From CAZXFA01 sp964640085 (GTDB lineage Bacteria > Actinomycetota > UBA4738 > HRBIN12): DNA of 64,000 nucleotides. How positions within the stretch are numbered: position 1 is the stretch's first letter; every line of letters starts with the position of its first letter. Below the pieces are notes generated by a model. That model had not been told where the DNA came from, did not search any database, and was given only the letters and a program-made list of their open reading frames with translations. The stretch is from contig CAZXFA010000002.1 of assembly GCA_964640085.1 (NCBI GenBank), forward strand, positions 1 through 64,000. Reading direction: 5' to 3'. Both the position numbers and the translations under genes were made by a program. Positions 50,533-58,944 of the stretch are shown here, piece after piece.

Positions 50533-52185
50533 GTGAGGGTCGGCGGCATCCAGATCGCCGGCCGACGACGACGTCCGTCCGGAGAGCCTGCTCCGCTGCC
50601 GCGAGAGTTGAAGGCCAGCGGCTGGTTCTGGCTCGGTGTCGGGGTTTTCCTGTTCGGCCTGTGGGTCAGCCTCTTCGCGTGGACCGCCACCACCGACTGG
50701 TGGACGGATCGGGACCTCGCGCTCCTGGAGTGGCTGGTGGACCTGCGGACCCCCGGGCAGACGACGATCGCGAGAGCCCTCAACGCGCTGGGATCCGATG
50801 CGACGGTGCGCGTCCTGCGATGGTCCGTGCTCGTCCTCCTGATCGTCTTCAAGCGATGGCGCGCCCTGCTCGGAGCCCTGGCGACCATCGTCATCGTGGA
50901 CACGATCGCCGAGTCGCTCACGTGGATGATCGGGCGGCCACGCCCCCTGGTCACCCAGATCGGCGACTGGGAGGGCTACGCGCACCCGTCGGTCCCCATC
51001 GCCGCCCTCGCGGTGACGCTCGTCCTCGTCGGATACGCGCTGATCCCGAAGGGGGCGTGGCGCGCCCGATGGTTCTGGCTCGTGGCGTTCGCGCTCGTGG
51101 CGCTGGGCTGGGCCCGGATGTATCTGGGGGTCGATCACCCCACCGACGTGGCCACGGGGGCGTTGCTGGGCGTCTCCGTCCCGGTGCTGGTCTTCCGTCT
51201 GTTCGTGCCCGACGCCGTGTTCCCGGTTTCCTACGGGAGGGGTCGCACGGCCCACCTCGATGTGTCGGGGGCTCGCGGGGAGGCGATCGTTCGGGGCCTG
51301 CACGACCAGCTCGGTATCGACGTGGTCGAGATCAAACCGTACGGGCTGGCGGGCTCGGGCGGGTCCACGCCGCTGCGACTCACCGTCGCCGGGGGCGACG
51401 GGTTCCTGTTCGCCAAGCTTTACGCGCGGAGCCACCTACGCGCCGATCGCTGGTACAAGCTCGGCCGAACGATCCTGTACGGGGCGCTGGAGGACGAGGT
51501 GCGATTCGTCTCGGTCCGCCGGCTCGTGGAGTACGAGGACCACATGCTCCTGGTCATGGAGCGGGCCGGCGTGCCGTCCGCCGAGCCCTACGGGATCGTC
51601 GAGCTCACGCCCGAGCGCGAGTACCTGATCGTCACCGAGTTCTTCGACGGCGCCCGGGAGATCGGCGCCGCCGAGATCTCGGATGAGGTCATCGAGGGCT
51701 CGCTGGGGATCATCCGGGCCATGTGGGACACGGGTCTGGCTCACCGAGATATCAAACCGGCCAACCTCCTGGTGAAGGACGAACGGGTGGTGCTGATCGA
51801 CGTGGCCGGCGCAGCCGTTCGGCCGAGCCCCTGGCGGCAGGCGGTCGACCTCGCGAACCTGATGATCATCCTGGGGCTCCGCGCCGATCCCGAGCACGTC
51901 TACGAGCTCGCCACCCGCCGGTTCTCCCCGGATGACATCGCCGAGGCGTTCGCCGCCACCCGAGGGGTCACGATCCCTTCGCAGTCGCGGAAGTGGTTGA
52001 GGCGCAGGACGGCCGATGGGATGGACGTGGTCGCGAGGTTCCGGGAGCTCGCGCCCGATCGCGAGCCCATCTCGATCCAGCGGTGGAGCGCGCGCCGTCT
52101 CTCCCTCACGCTCGCCGCGGTGAGTCTCGCCGCCGTCTTCGGGGTATTCCTCGTCGCCAACATCCTCGGAAGAGGCATCGTGTGA
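50533..52185 (+). CDS. PAP2-like membrane domain fused to a protein/lipid kinase-like domain
   Basis: About 550 residues. The N-terminal half has six membrane helices with PAP2 motif 1 (GRPRPLV) and motif 3 (ARMYLGVDHPTDVATG), but motif 2 reads HPSVPIAAL instead of PSGH, so the central His is lost. The C-terminal half is kinase-like: LFAKLYARSHLRADRW, TEFFDGAREIG and LAHRDIKPANLLVKDERVVLIDVAG, with the HRD catalytic loop kept and DFG changed to DVA. One more helix ends the protein. The GTG at 50533 is preferred; a TTG at 50404 would add 43 residues. Confidence 0.82.
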   Translation: MRVGGIQIAGRRRRPSGEPAPLPRELKASGWFWLGVGVFLFGLWVSLFAWTATTDWWTDRDLALLEWLVDLRTPGQTTIARALNALGSDATVRVLRWSVLVLLIVFKRWRALLGALATIVIVDTIAESLTWMIGRPRPLVTQIGDWEGYAHPSVPIAALAVTLVLVGYALIPKGAWRARWFWLVAFALVALGWARMYLGVDHPTDVATGALLGVSVPVLVFRLFVPDAVFPVSYGRGRTAHLDVSGARGEAIVRGLHDQLGIDVVEIKPYGLAGSGGSTPLRLTVAGGDGFLFAKLYARSHLRADRWYKLGRTILYGALEDEVRFVSVRRLVEYEDHMLLVMERAGVPSAEPYGIVELTPEREYLIVTEFFDGAREIGAAEISDEVIEGSLGIIRAMWDTGLAHRDIKPANLLVKDERVVLIDVAGAAVRPSPWRQAVDLANLMIILGLRADPEHVYELATRRFSPDDIAEAFAATRGVTIPSQSRKWLRRRTADGMDVVARFRELAPDREPISIQRWSARRLSLTLAAVSLAAVFGVFLVANILGRGIV

Positions 52186-53024
52186 TCGAACGGAAGCTGC
52201 TCGCGATGGCGGCGCTCGGCGCCCTGCTCGCATCCGCCTGCAACAGCGAGCTGGGAGCGACGCCGCCGTTCTGTCCGTCGCCCAACCTCCAGGAGATCGG
52301 GAGCGCGATCGTGATGGAGGCCCAGGCGGTGCCGAACGCGCGCTTCGGACCCTGCCTCGACCGGCTGGAGCCGGGATGGAAGGCCCACGACCTCCAGGCC
52401 GAGAGCGGCCGCGCCTGGTTCTGGCTCGACTCGGATCGGGTGGGCGATCGGTTCCTGACGGTGACGCTCCTGGAGGGGTGCGACACGACCGGTGCCCAAC
52501 GGGGCGACGCAGATATCGAGGGGATCTCATTGTTCACGAGGACACGGGCGACGACATCCGCCCAGTCGTTCGCGGTCGTGACCGTTGCGGACCGGCACGT
52601 GGCGTGGGCCGTCGAGCTCGCGCGTCTCCTGCGGGATCAGGGCCTCTCGGGACGCGTCGACTCATCGGGGGAGCCGCTCTCGGAGCGTATCGCGGCAGCG
52701 CTCGACACGGGCGAGATCGTGCTGATCGTGGACGACGCGGATGTGGAGAACCGCACGGCCGCGGTCCGGGTCCCGGGGTCCCCCGATGAGGAGCAGCCGG
52801 GTCAGGGCTTCGAGCAGATCCGAACCTTGTTCGACGTCGGTCAGGCCAACGAGACGTTCCGAGGCGACTGGTTCCTGACGTTCGGCGGCGGCTGCATCGT
52901 CTACGGATTCGATGCGGAGGGACCCGGAGCAGCGGGGATCGGGGAGGAGATCCGCGGCGCCTTGAGCGTCGTCGCGCTCGACGAGCTCAGGGAGTTCGCG
53001 AGGAGGGCGGGCTACGACATCTGA
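52182..53024 (+). CDS. Lipoprotein of unknown function
   Basis: 280-residue exported protein. The signal peptide ends in a lipobox (LLASACN). The mature part has several cysteines (CPSPN, GPCLDRLEPGWK, EGCDTTG, GGGCIVYGF) that may form disulfides. No known domain was recognised. The GTG at 52182 overlaps the PAP2-kinase stop by 4 nt, so it probably works with that membrane protein at the cell surface. Confidence 0.8.
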   Translation: MIERKLLAMAALGALLASACNSELGATPPFCPSPNLQEIGSAIVMEAQAVPNARFGPCLDRLEPGWKAHDLQAESGRAWFWLDSDRVGDRFLTVTLLEGCDTTGAQRGDADIEGISLFTRTRATTSAQSFAVVTVADRHVAWAVELARLLRDQGLSGRVDSSGEPLSERIAAALDTGEIVLIVDDADVENRTAAVRVPGSPDEEQPGQGFEQIRTLFDVGQANETFRGDWFLTFGGGCIVYGFDAEGPGAAGIGEEIRGALSVVALDELREFARRAGYDI

Positions 53025-53031
53025 GCCGCGT

Positions 53032-53190
53032 CTAGGACCGCGCGGCGTCCGCGATCGAGTCCGCCCAGCGCTTCGCGTCGGCCCGGTCGCGGAAGTCGCC
53101 GATCCACGTGGTGAGGCGCGCATGGGGGGTCAACCGCCCTTGGCTCGCCGGGATGCCCGCGGGCCGGATGACCCTCCGACGAGGGGGCAT
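53032..53190 (-). CDS. Small hypothetical protein
   Basis: 52-residue basic protein (MPPRRRVIRPAGIPASQG...FRDRADAKRWADSIADAARS). GGAGGGCCCG sits at good distance from the ATG at 53190. It is convergent with the lipoprotein gene. No family recognised. Confidence 0.5.
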   Translation of the reverse strand: MPPRRRVIRPAGIPASQGRLTPHARLTTWIGDFRDRADAKRWADSIADAARS

Positions 53191-53244
53191 CGGGCCCTCC
53201 GTCGCAGGTGCGAGCGGAGCCAGCATCCGTTCGGAGGAGCGGCG

Positions 53245-53496
53245 ATGGCGCGCTGGGAGAGCTACCGACAGTGCCCCGGGTGCGGGTTCGACCTCGCGAC
53301 CGGCGAGGGCGAACGGGCGTGCTCGTGGATCGACTGCCCCTACCTGCCCGAGGAGCTCGACGTCTTCTGCCCGAACTGCCGCTTCAACTTCCTCACGATG
53401 CAGGGGAACTCGCAGTGCGGCCGCCCGGGGGTTTGCGAGCACGGGGTCGAGGCCCGCTCGCACGTGCCCAACCTCCGCGCCTGGCTCGCTACCTGA
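53245..53496 (+). CDS. Small multi-zinc-ribbon protein
   Basis: 83-residue protein with CPGCGFDL, CSWIDCPYL, CPNCRFNFL and CGRPGVCEHG, enough cysteines for two zinc sites. CGGAGGAGC precedes the ATG. No further domain is present. It may bind nucleic acid or act as an adaptor, but the function is unknown. Confidence 0.75.
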   Translation: MARWESYRQCPGCGFDLATGEGERACSWIDCPYLPEELDVFCPNCRFNFLTMQGNSQCGRPGVCEHGVEARSHVPNLRAWLAT

Positions 53497-53508
53497 CCGG
53501 ACGGCGTC

Positions 53509-53931
53509 CTAGGTCTCGGACTCCAGGAGCTCCTTCACGTTCCCGATGCTGCGCGCCATCATGCTCGAGAGGAACTCTGCCCTCTCCTCCTCGAGCCCGG
53601 GGATGTCGGTGATGACCCTGAGCCGGGTCTGGCTCGGCCCCTCCGGCTCGAAGGTGGCCCGCCCCTGCATCTCCATGTTCGCGTCGCGGATCCGCATGCC
53701 GACCGCGCGCTCGAGCTCCCACTCGACGACCTCCATCTCCCCCTCGACCGTCTCGCCCCAGCGCACGTTCCGCCGGCGGATCCTGGTGCCCAGCCCCATC
53801 GGGCCGTCGGAGAGCTGCTCCAGCTGCATGTCGGGATCCCAGCGCGGGTGGTTGCGGACGTGCTCCACCGCGTACCAGCGCCACACGTCCGCGACCGGCC
53901 GGTCGATCGTGATCACCGCATGTATCTGCAT
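53509..53931 (-). CDS. SRPBCC (START-like) family protein
   Basis: 140-residue START-like fold: ITIDRPVADVWRWYAVEHVRNHPRWDPDM is the family start, then RATFEPEGPSQTRLRVITDIPG, with a C-terminal helix. It probably binds a hydrophobic ligand. It is convergent with the zinc-ribbon gene. The ligand is unknown. Confidence 0.88.
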   Translation of the reverse strand: MQIHAVITIDRPVADVWRWYAVEHVRNHPRWDPDMQLEQLSDGPMGLGTRIRRRNVRWGETVEGEMEVVEWELERAVGMRIRDANMEMQGRATFEPEGPSQTRLRVITDIPGLEEERAEFLSSMMARSIGNVKELLESET

Positions 53932-54029
53932 GACCGGAACTCCTCCGTCGGTGGTCGCTCGGATCAGCCTAGCTGAGCGAAGATGACGACCGGCCGCCGT
54001 GGACCCGCGGGACGCGGCATACTCGCCGG

Positions 54030-54455
54030 GTGGCCGAACCCCTCCGCGTCGGTCGCTCGGTGGTCGTTCCCGCCCGCGAGCTGCGATGGCGGTTCAGCCG
54101 CTCGTCGGGGCCTGGCGGGCGGTCGGTCAACACCGCCGGCTCGCGCGTGGAGCTCAGCCTGGACGTGCACGCCACCACCTCGCTCGGACCGGTGCGGCGA
54201 GCCCGGGCGCTGGAGCGCCTCGCCGACCGGCTCGTCGACGGCGTGCTCACCGTCACCGCCTCCGAACACCGGTCGCAGCTCCGGAACCGGCAGGCCGCGC
54301 GGGAGCGCATGGCCACGCTCCTGGCGCGGGCGATCGCCCCTCCCCCCGCCGGTCGTCGCCCCACGCGGCAGACGCGAGGATCGGTCGAGCGCCGGCTGGC
54401 CGACAAGCGCCGTCGGGGGCAGACCAAGCGCCTCCGCCGGGTCGACGACGACTGA
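54030..54455 (+). CDS. ArfB/RF-1-domain-like protein with GGR in place of GGQ
   Basis: 141-residue RF-1-domain protein of the ArfB (YaeJ/ICT1) type: LRWRFSRSSGPGGRSVNTAGSRVELSLDV, then a basic C-terminal tail (SVERRLADKRRRGQTKRLRRV) that in ArfB enters the mRNA channel. The universally conserved GGQ is GGR here (G29-G30-R31, codon CGG at 54120). In release factors the Gln is needed for peptidyl-tRNA hydrolysis, so catalysis may be lost or altered. The start is a GTG. Confidence 0.88.
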   Translation: MAEPLRVGRSVVVPARELRWRFSRSSGPGGRSVNTAGSRVELSLDVHATTSLGPVRRARALERLADRLVDGVLTVTASEHRSQLRNRQAARERMATLLARAIAPPPAGRRPTRQTRGSVERRLADKRRRGQTKRLRRVDDD

Positions 54456-54527
54456 CCGGAGGGATCACGCGTCGGCGGGTGGCTCGAGGGACCGGGGTCC
54501 GTGGCGTCTCCGTGACCTCACCGGACC

Positions 54528-57500
54528 TCAGTGGGCGCCGAGCTCCGAGAGCCGGCGACGAGCGGCCTCCGCGGCTGCCGAGTTGCCCTTCGCCTCGTAG
54601 AGCGCGAGCGCCCGCTCGAGCGCCGACACGGCGCCACCGGGTTCGCCCGCCGCGGACAGGACCTCGCCGAGGTCGAGCAGCGTGTCGCCTCTCATGTTCA
54701 GGTCGTCGGTCGCTTCCGCCCGGTCGACGGCATCCCGCGCCGTGCGTTCCGCTTCTTCCCGTCGACCCCGCGCGGCGAGGATCCGCGCCCGGGCGCTGTG
54801 CCCGAGCACCTGCGTGCTCACGTCGTCCTCGGCACCGGCGACCTCGCTCACGGACACCATCTCCTCCGCCTCGTCGAGGCGTCCCTGCTCGATCAGCGCG
54901 TGGGCGAGCGACGCGGCGACCGTGGACTGGATGCCCTGCTCCCCCATCTCGGCCAGCGCGTCGAGGCAGGACCGGAACTCGCGCTCGGCGGCGGCGGCGT
55001 CGCCCGCGAGCATCTCGATCCCACCGGCGGTCTCCGAGACCATCGTCGACCGGAGCCGGAGCCCGAGGTCCTCGTAGGTCGCGCGCGCCCGCCGGACGAG
55101 CTCGCGGGCCTCTCCGGACCGGCCCTGCATCGCCCGGACCCACGCCAGTGCCATCAGGGCGGGCGCCTCGTATCCGGCCCCGGCGCTCATCCCGAGGAGC
55201 TCGTCGCACCGACGCTCGATCTCCACGACCGGGGCCGGCCCGTAGACGCCCGAACCCAGGTACCTCCCCAGGGCGTCGGCCTCCTCGCGCCTGGCGCCGA
55301 CGCGCCGCGCGTGCTCGATGGCGCGGGCGAGGGCGTCGTCCGCGGCGCCGTAGCGCCCGTGGTTCCAGTGCAGGTTCCCCATCAGCCGCCATGCACGCGC
55401 CAGACCCAGGTCGTCCCCCATCGCGTCGAGCGTGGCGATCAGCCGTTCGGCCTCACCGACCGCGTCAGCGGCCTGCCTCGGCTCGGTCATCTCGAGGAGG
55501 AAGAGCCGCAGGATCGCGGCGTTGGCCGCCGTCTCCGCGTCCCCGGCCTCGGTCGCGAGCTTCTCTGCCTCCTCGAACGCGGCCTGGGCCGAACCGAGAT
55601 CCCCCGCCTCGGCGAGCACCTCTCCGAAGGCGAGGAGCGCCGGTCGCCGCTCCGGATGCTCCGACGGCAGCAGCCTGGTGGCGCGTCCCAACAGATCGGC
55701 GGCGGCCGGGATGTCGCGGCGCTCGAAGGCGCGGGTCCCGGCCGGGGCGAGCCGCGAACCGGCGCGGGCCGCCAGGGCCCGTTCCCGCTCGGTCACCGGG
55801 GCGAGCTCGGATCGGTAGCGGTGAGCTTGCTCGAGATGGTAGCCGGTCACCTCGTCGAGCTCGAGGGAGCGATCTCCCGCCATACGCTCGAGCCAGTCCG
55901 CGAACGCCTCGTGGACCTCGGCCCGCACCTCCTTCGGCGTCCCGCGGTAGGCGGCCTCCTGGATCAGGATGTGATGGAAGCGGAAGGCGTCCTCGCCGGC
56001 GAGGGTCGAGGACTCGGGGCGGATCAGCTCCCTGCGCACCAAGGTCTGGAGGGCGCTCCCGACGCGCGCGCGAACCGGTGCCGCCACCAGCTCCTCCACC
56101 GCGCCCCACCAGAACACCTTGCCCACCACCGCCGCGGACTGGATCACGACGCGCTCCGCCTGCGACAGGCGGTCGAGACGCGCGCCGAGGAGCGCCTGGA
56201 TCGACCCGGGGACACGGATCTCGCCGAGGTCCCCGGTCACGACCCAGCGATCCCGCTCGCGCCGCAGGAGGCCATCGTCGTCGAGCATGCGCAGCATCTC
56301 CTCCAGGAAGAGGGGGTTGCCGCCCGCCGACTCCGCGATCCGGGCGAACGCCCGCTCGTCCAGACGCACGCCGCCGAGCAGCTCGGACACGAGCCGTTCG
56401 CTCTCACGGTCGTCGAGAGGGCTGAGCGGGAGGACGGAGACGTTCGCGATCCCGGCACCCCACGTGGGACGGACGTCCAGGAGGTCCGAGCGCGCCAGGC
56501 ACAGGAGCAGCATCGCGACGTCGCGGCTCCGGCCCGCGAGGTACTCGACGAGGTCGAGGAAGGTGGGCTCGGCCCACTGGAGATCGTCGGCGATCACGAC
56601 GAGCGGGCGATCTCGGCCCGCCCACTCGAGGAACCGCCGGATCGCCCAGAAGGTCTCCTGCAGTCCGGCGGTGGTGTCCGCGACCCCGGCCACGTCGGAC
56701 ACCCGCTCGACGACGAGGGCGGCATCCGGGGAGCCGGTCATCGCCGCTGCGATCTTCGAGCGGGCCGCGTCGCGCGCGTCGTCGTCGACCACACCGCTGA
56801 TCTGCTTGACCAGCTCGGCGACCGGCCAGAAGGTGATGCCGTCCCCGTACGGGAGACAGCGCGTCCTGAGCACCAGCGCCTCGGGCTCGGCCGTCCGCGC
56901 GAACTCCCGCGCGGATCGGGACTTCCCGACGCCGGCGGGACCGAGGATCGTGACGAGCACGCACGAACGCTCGGCGATCGCGAGATCGAACGCGGAGCGC
57001 AGCACCTCGAGCTCGCGCACCCGACCGACCAGCGGAGGATCGGGCCGGCTCCGGGGCACGTCCGGCCCCGGTCCGACGGAGACGAGCCGGTAGGCCACGG
57101 TCGACCCGGCCTTGCCCTTCAACCCGAGCGGCTCGGTCGGCTCGGCGACCACGTGGTCCCGGACGAGCGCGTACGTGGCCGATCCGAGGAGGATCTCGCC
57201 GGGAGCGGCGGCCTGCTCGAGCCGCGCGGCGACGTTGACCGCGTCGCCCACCACGAGCGCCTGACCGGCGGTGGCGTCCCCCACCACGACCTCGCCCGTG
57301 TTGACCCCGATCCGCGTCCGCACGTGGACGCCGAGGCGCGCCTGCAGGTCGACGTTCAGCGCGTCCAGCTCCTCGCGCATCGCCTGGGCCGCCCGCACGG
57401 CGCGGAACGTGTCGTCCTCGTGCAGGATCGGGACGCCGAACACCGCCATCACCGCATCGCCGATGTACTTCTCCACCGTCCCGCCGTGGCGCTCGAGCGC

Positions 57501-57722
57501 CCCGCGCATCCGGCGGAAGTACCGCGTCATGACGTCCCGGACCGACTCGGGATCGAGGCGGTCAGACAGGTACATCGACTCCGCGATGTCGCAGAACACG
57601 ACGGTGACCGTCTTCCGAGCTCCACGCGGCGCGGGTTCCTCCACCGGCAGCGCCGAGGCGCACGACATGCAGAAGCGTGCGCGGGCGGGATTGGCCTGGC
57701 CGCAGGCTGCGCAGACCGGCAT
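54528..57722 (-). CDS. Adenylate/guanylate cyclase-AAA ATPase-TPR regulator
   Basis: 1064-residue complete regulator with the same architecture as the gene at 1-2765. An N-terminal zinc ribbon (CAACGQ...CMSCAS) is followed by a class III cyclase at about residues 30-210 with FCDIAES, YIGDAVMAVFG and GDAVNVAARLEQ (all catalytic residues visible). An ATPase follows, with Walker A GPAGVGKSR and Walker B IADDLQWAEP, and then a long TPR region. The 3' end is only 73 nt from the convergent ArfB-like gene. The signal is unknown. Confidence 0.93.
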   Translation of the reverse strand: MPVCAACGQANPARARFCMSCASALPVEEPAPRGARKTVTVVFCDIAESMYLSDRLDPESVRDVMTRYFRRMRGALERHGGTVEKYIGDAVMAVFGVPILHEDDTFRAVRAAQAMREELDALNVDLQARLGVHVRTRIGVNTGEVVVGDATAGQALVVGDAVNVAARLEQAAAPGEILLGSATYALVRDHVVAEPTEPLGLKGKAGSTVAYRLVSVGPGPDVPRSRPDPPLVGRVRELEVLRSAFDLAIAERSCVLVTILGPAGVGKSRSAREFARTAEPEALVLRTRCLPYGDGITFWPVAELVKQISGVVDDDARDAARSKIAAAMTGSPDAALVVERVSDVAGVADTTAGLQETFWAIRRFLEWAGRDRPLVVIADDLQWAEPTFLDLVEYLAGRSRDVAMLLLCLARSDLLDVRPTWGAGIANVSVLPLSPLDDRESERLVSELLGGVRLDERAFARIAESAGGNPLFLEEMLRMLDDDGLLRRERDRWVVTGDLGEIRVPGSIQALLGARLDRLSQAERVVIQSAAVVGKVFWWGAVEELVAAPVRARVGSALQTLVRRELIRPESSTLAGEDAFRFHHILIQEAAYRGTPKEVRAEVHEAFADWLERMAGDRSLELDEVTGYHLEQAHRYRSELAPVTERERALAARAGSRLAPAGTRAFERRDIPAAADLLGRATRLLPSEHPERRPALLAFGEVLAEAGDLGSAQAAFEEAEKLATEAGDAETAANAAILRLFLLEMTEPRQAADAVGEAERLIATLDAMGDDLGLARAWRLMGNLHWNHGRYGAADDALARAIEHARRVGARREEADALGRYLGSGVYGPAPVVEIERRCDELLGMSAGAGYEAPALMALAWVRAMQGRSGEARELVRRARATYEDLGLRLRSTMVSETAGGIEMLAGDAAAAEREFRSCLDALAEMGEQGIQSTVAASLAHALIEQGRLDEAEEMVSVSEVAGAEDDVSTQVLGHSARARILAARGRREEAERTARDAVDRAEATDDLNMRGDTLLDLGEVLSAAGEPGGAVSALERALALYEAKGNSAAAEAARRRLSELGAH

Positions 57723-57797
57723 GGCCGCAGTCTAGGTCCAGGTCTTGCCCGGCGCGACGGGCAGCCCTAGGGTTGCCTCAGGAGGGAGGTGGCGGGG

Positions 57798-58163
57798 ATG
57801 GCAAGCGTCCCGATCTTCGATTTCCCGGTTCTCAGCGACGGCCTCCGCCAGGTGGGCGAGCTCTCCCCGGACAAGGCAGCGCCCGGCGAGACCGCCGTCT
57901 ACGAGGAGCAGGTATGGGAGCTCGTCGGCCAGCGGGATCGCGGTAGGCCGCTTGGCTCGGTGACCATCCAGGAGACCGCTCTGACGGCCCCCAGGAGGTT
58001 GTTCGTCGCCACGTTCGATCTGGACGGGTACCCACCGATCGTCGTGACCGGCTTCGTGCCCGGGAACGGGACGTGGAGGGGAGTCGGGCGCGGCCAGGCG
58101 AGCGGGGCCGGCCGCAGCGACAGCGTCCGCGTCGAAGGGTGGAACCCGAAGGGCTGGGGATAG
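57798..58163 (+). CDS. Hypothetical protein
   Basis: 121-residue protein of unknown family. VPIFDFPVLSDGLRQVGELSPDKAAPGETAVYEEQVWEL and RRLFVATFDLDGYPPIVVTGFVPG look like real coding sequence; no motif is recognised. GGAGG eight nt upstream supports the ATG at 57798 over a GTG at 57789. It starts 75 nt from the divergent cyclase gene. Confidence 0.65.
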   Translation: MASVPIFDFPVLSDGLRQVGELSPDKAAPGETAVYEEQVWELVGQRDRGRPLGSVTIQETALTAPRRLFVATFDLDGYPPIVVTGFVPGNGTWRGVGRGQASGAGRSDSVRVEGWNPKGWG

Positions 58164-58242
58164 GCGTTCCGGCGGGCGTGCGCGCGCACTCCACGCCGCC
58201 TCGGGCTCGCGCCGATACGGGCATCTGGGCGCCGACGCGAGA

Positions 58243-58272
58243 GGGCCGGGCCCACCATCGTGGACCCGGCCC
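58243..58272. terminator. Long hairpin, probable bidirectional terminator
   Basis: GGGCCGGGCCCAC/GTGGACCCGGCCC, 13-bp stem with one mismatch and a CATC loop, 80 nt after the hypothetical gene and downstream of the minus-strand small frame. No T-run. Confidence 0.6.
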
Positions 58273-58425
58273 GCATCGCTGCCGCTCGTCCCGCGAGCGA
58301 TTCCACCTCCGAGGAGGCTCCGTCCGGTAGACCAGGCCGGAGCTCGCGGGTTCGGTGATCTGGTTGGGATCCTGCCGGTCGCCCGGCAACGGGCGGGGCG
58401 GTGGCCCCGGCCCGCGAGGGACGGC

Positions 58426-58467
58426 TCAGCAGCCAGTCACCTCGGGGGTCTCCTGCCGTCTATGCAA
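58426..58467 (-). CDS. Tiny peptide (13 codons) behind a near-perfect ribosome site
   Basis: On the minus strand AGAAAGGAGGTGGTCC (58486-58471) differs from a perfect anti-anti-SD only at one base. It is followed, 9 nt after GGAGG, by TTG CAT AGA... encoding MHRRQETPEVTGC and a TGA. The same frame is open upstream to an ATG at 58500, giving 24 residues. The peptide could be a real micro-protein, a leader peptide or just a ribosome-binding regulatory RNA. No downstream gene on this strand is close, as a hairpin follows. Confidence 0.45.
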   Translation of the reverse strand: MHRRQETPEVTGC

Positions 58468-58626
58468 GTAGGACCACCTCCTTTCTCCCGTACCGCTCAT
58501 GGTGCGGCAGAACCCGGCGGATGGCAACGCCCCGGGGGGACGTTTCGGCCATCGTCCGCATGCTTCGACCTTCGTGCCATCGGGCCCGCGGCACTCGAGA
58601 GCTCGCCCGCCCTCTCGTACGCCCGC

Positions 58627-58676
58627 CCGAACGGGGGGACCCCGGGGGCGATCGCCCCCGGGGTCCGATGGTTCGG
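58627..58676 (-). terminator. Palindromic terminator after the DUF378 gene
   Basis: A perfect 30-bp palindrome (58637-58666, GGACCCCGGGGGCGA and its complement) is flanked by CCGAAC and GTTCGG arms. It begins 15 nt beyond the DUF378 stop on the minus strand. Confidence 0.7.
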
Positions 58677-58690
58677 CCGAACGGCCGTCC

Positions 58691-58927
58691 CTAGGCGAGC
58701 ACGGTGCGCTCGGGGCCGGTGCTGCGCACGAGCGCGGTAGCACGCGCGGCGACGTACACACCCGCGATGCCGACCAGACCGTAGACGATCCGTGTGATCG
58801 CGCTCGTCTCGCCGAAGCTCAGGCCGAACAGGGTCGCGACCAGATCGAACTCTGCGATCGCGACGAACCCCCAATTGAGGGCGCCGACCACCACGAGCAG
58901 GATCGCCGCCACGTCCAGCTTGCGCAT
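58691..58927 (-). CDS. DUF378 family membrane protein
   Basis: 78-residue protein beginning MRKLDVAAILLVVVGALNWGFVAIAEFDLVATLFG, the classic DUF378 motif (two helices around GALNWG). The second helix is IVYGLVGIAGVYVA. The ATG at 58927 matches the family start and has AGGAGGG spaced correctly; an ATG two codons upstream is possible. Function unknown. Confidence 0.92.
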   Translation of the reverse strand: MRKLDVAAILLVVVGALNWGFVAIAEFDLVATLFGLSFGETSAITRIVYGLVGIAGVYVAARATALVRSTGPERTVLA

Positions 58928-58944
58928 CTCCATCCCTCCTGTCG

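Larger units (their letters stand above)
58164..58690. other. Gene-poor 527-nt region with two strong hairpins and a tiny frame
   Basis: No conventional gene seen. The stretch holds a terminator-like hairpin (58243-58272), a 13-residue minus-strand frame behind a near-perfect ribosome site (58426-58467) and a large palindromic terminator (58627-58676). Confidence 0.6.

Noticed and set aside
50403..50533. TTG start at 50404 for the PAP2-kinase, with a pseudo-lipobox (VVGC)
   Set aside because: The 43 extra residues have weaker codon bias and no membrane helix length signal before VVGC; the GTG at 50533 fits better. The TTGACG there lacks a matching -10.
58466..58490. Plus-strand GGACCACCTCCTTTCT resembles the 3' end of 16S rRNA
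   Set aside because: No other 16S sequence surrounds it; it is the complement of a very strong ribosome site on the minus strand.
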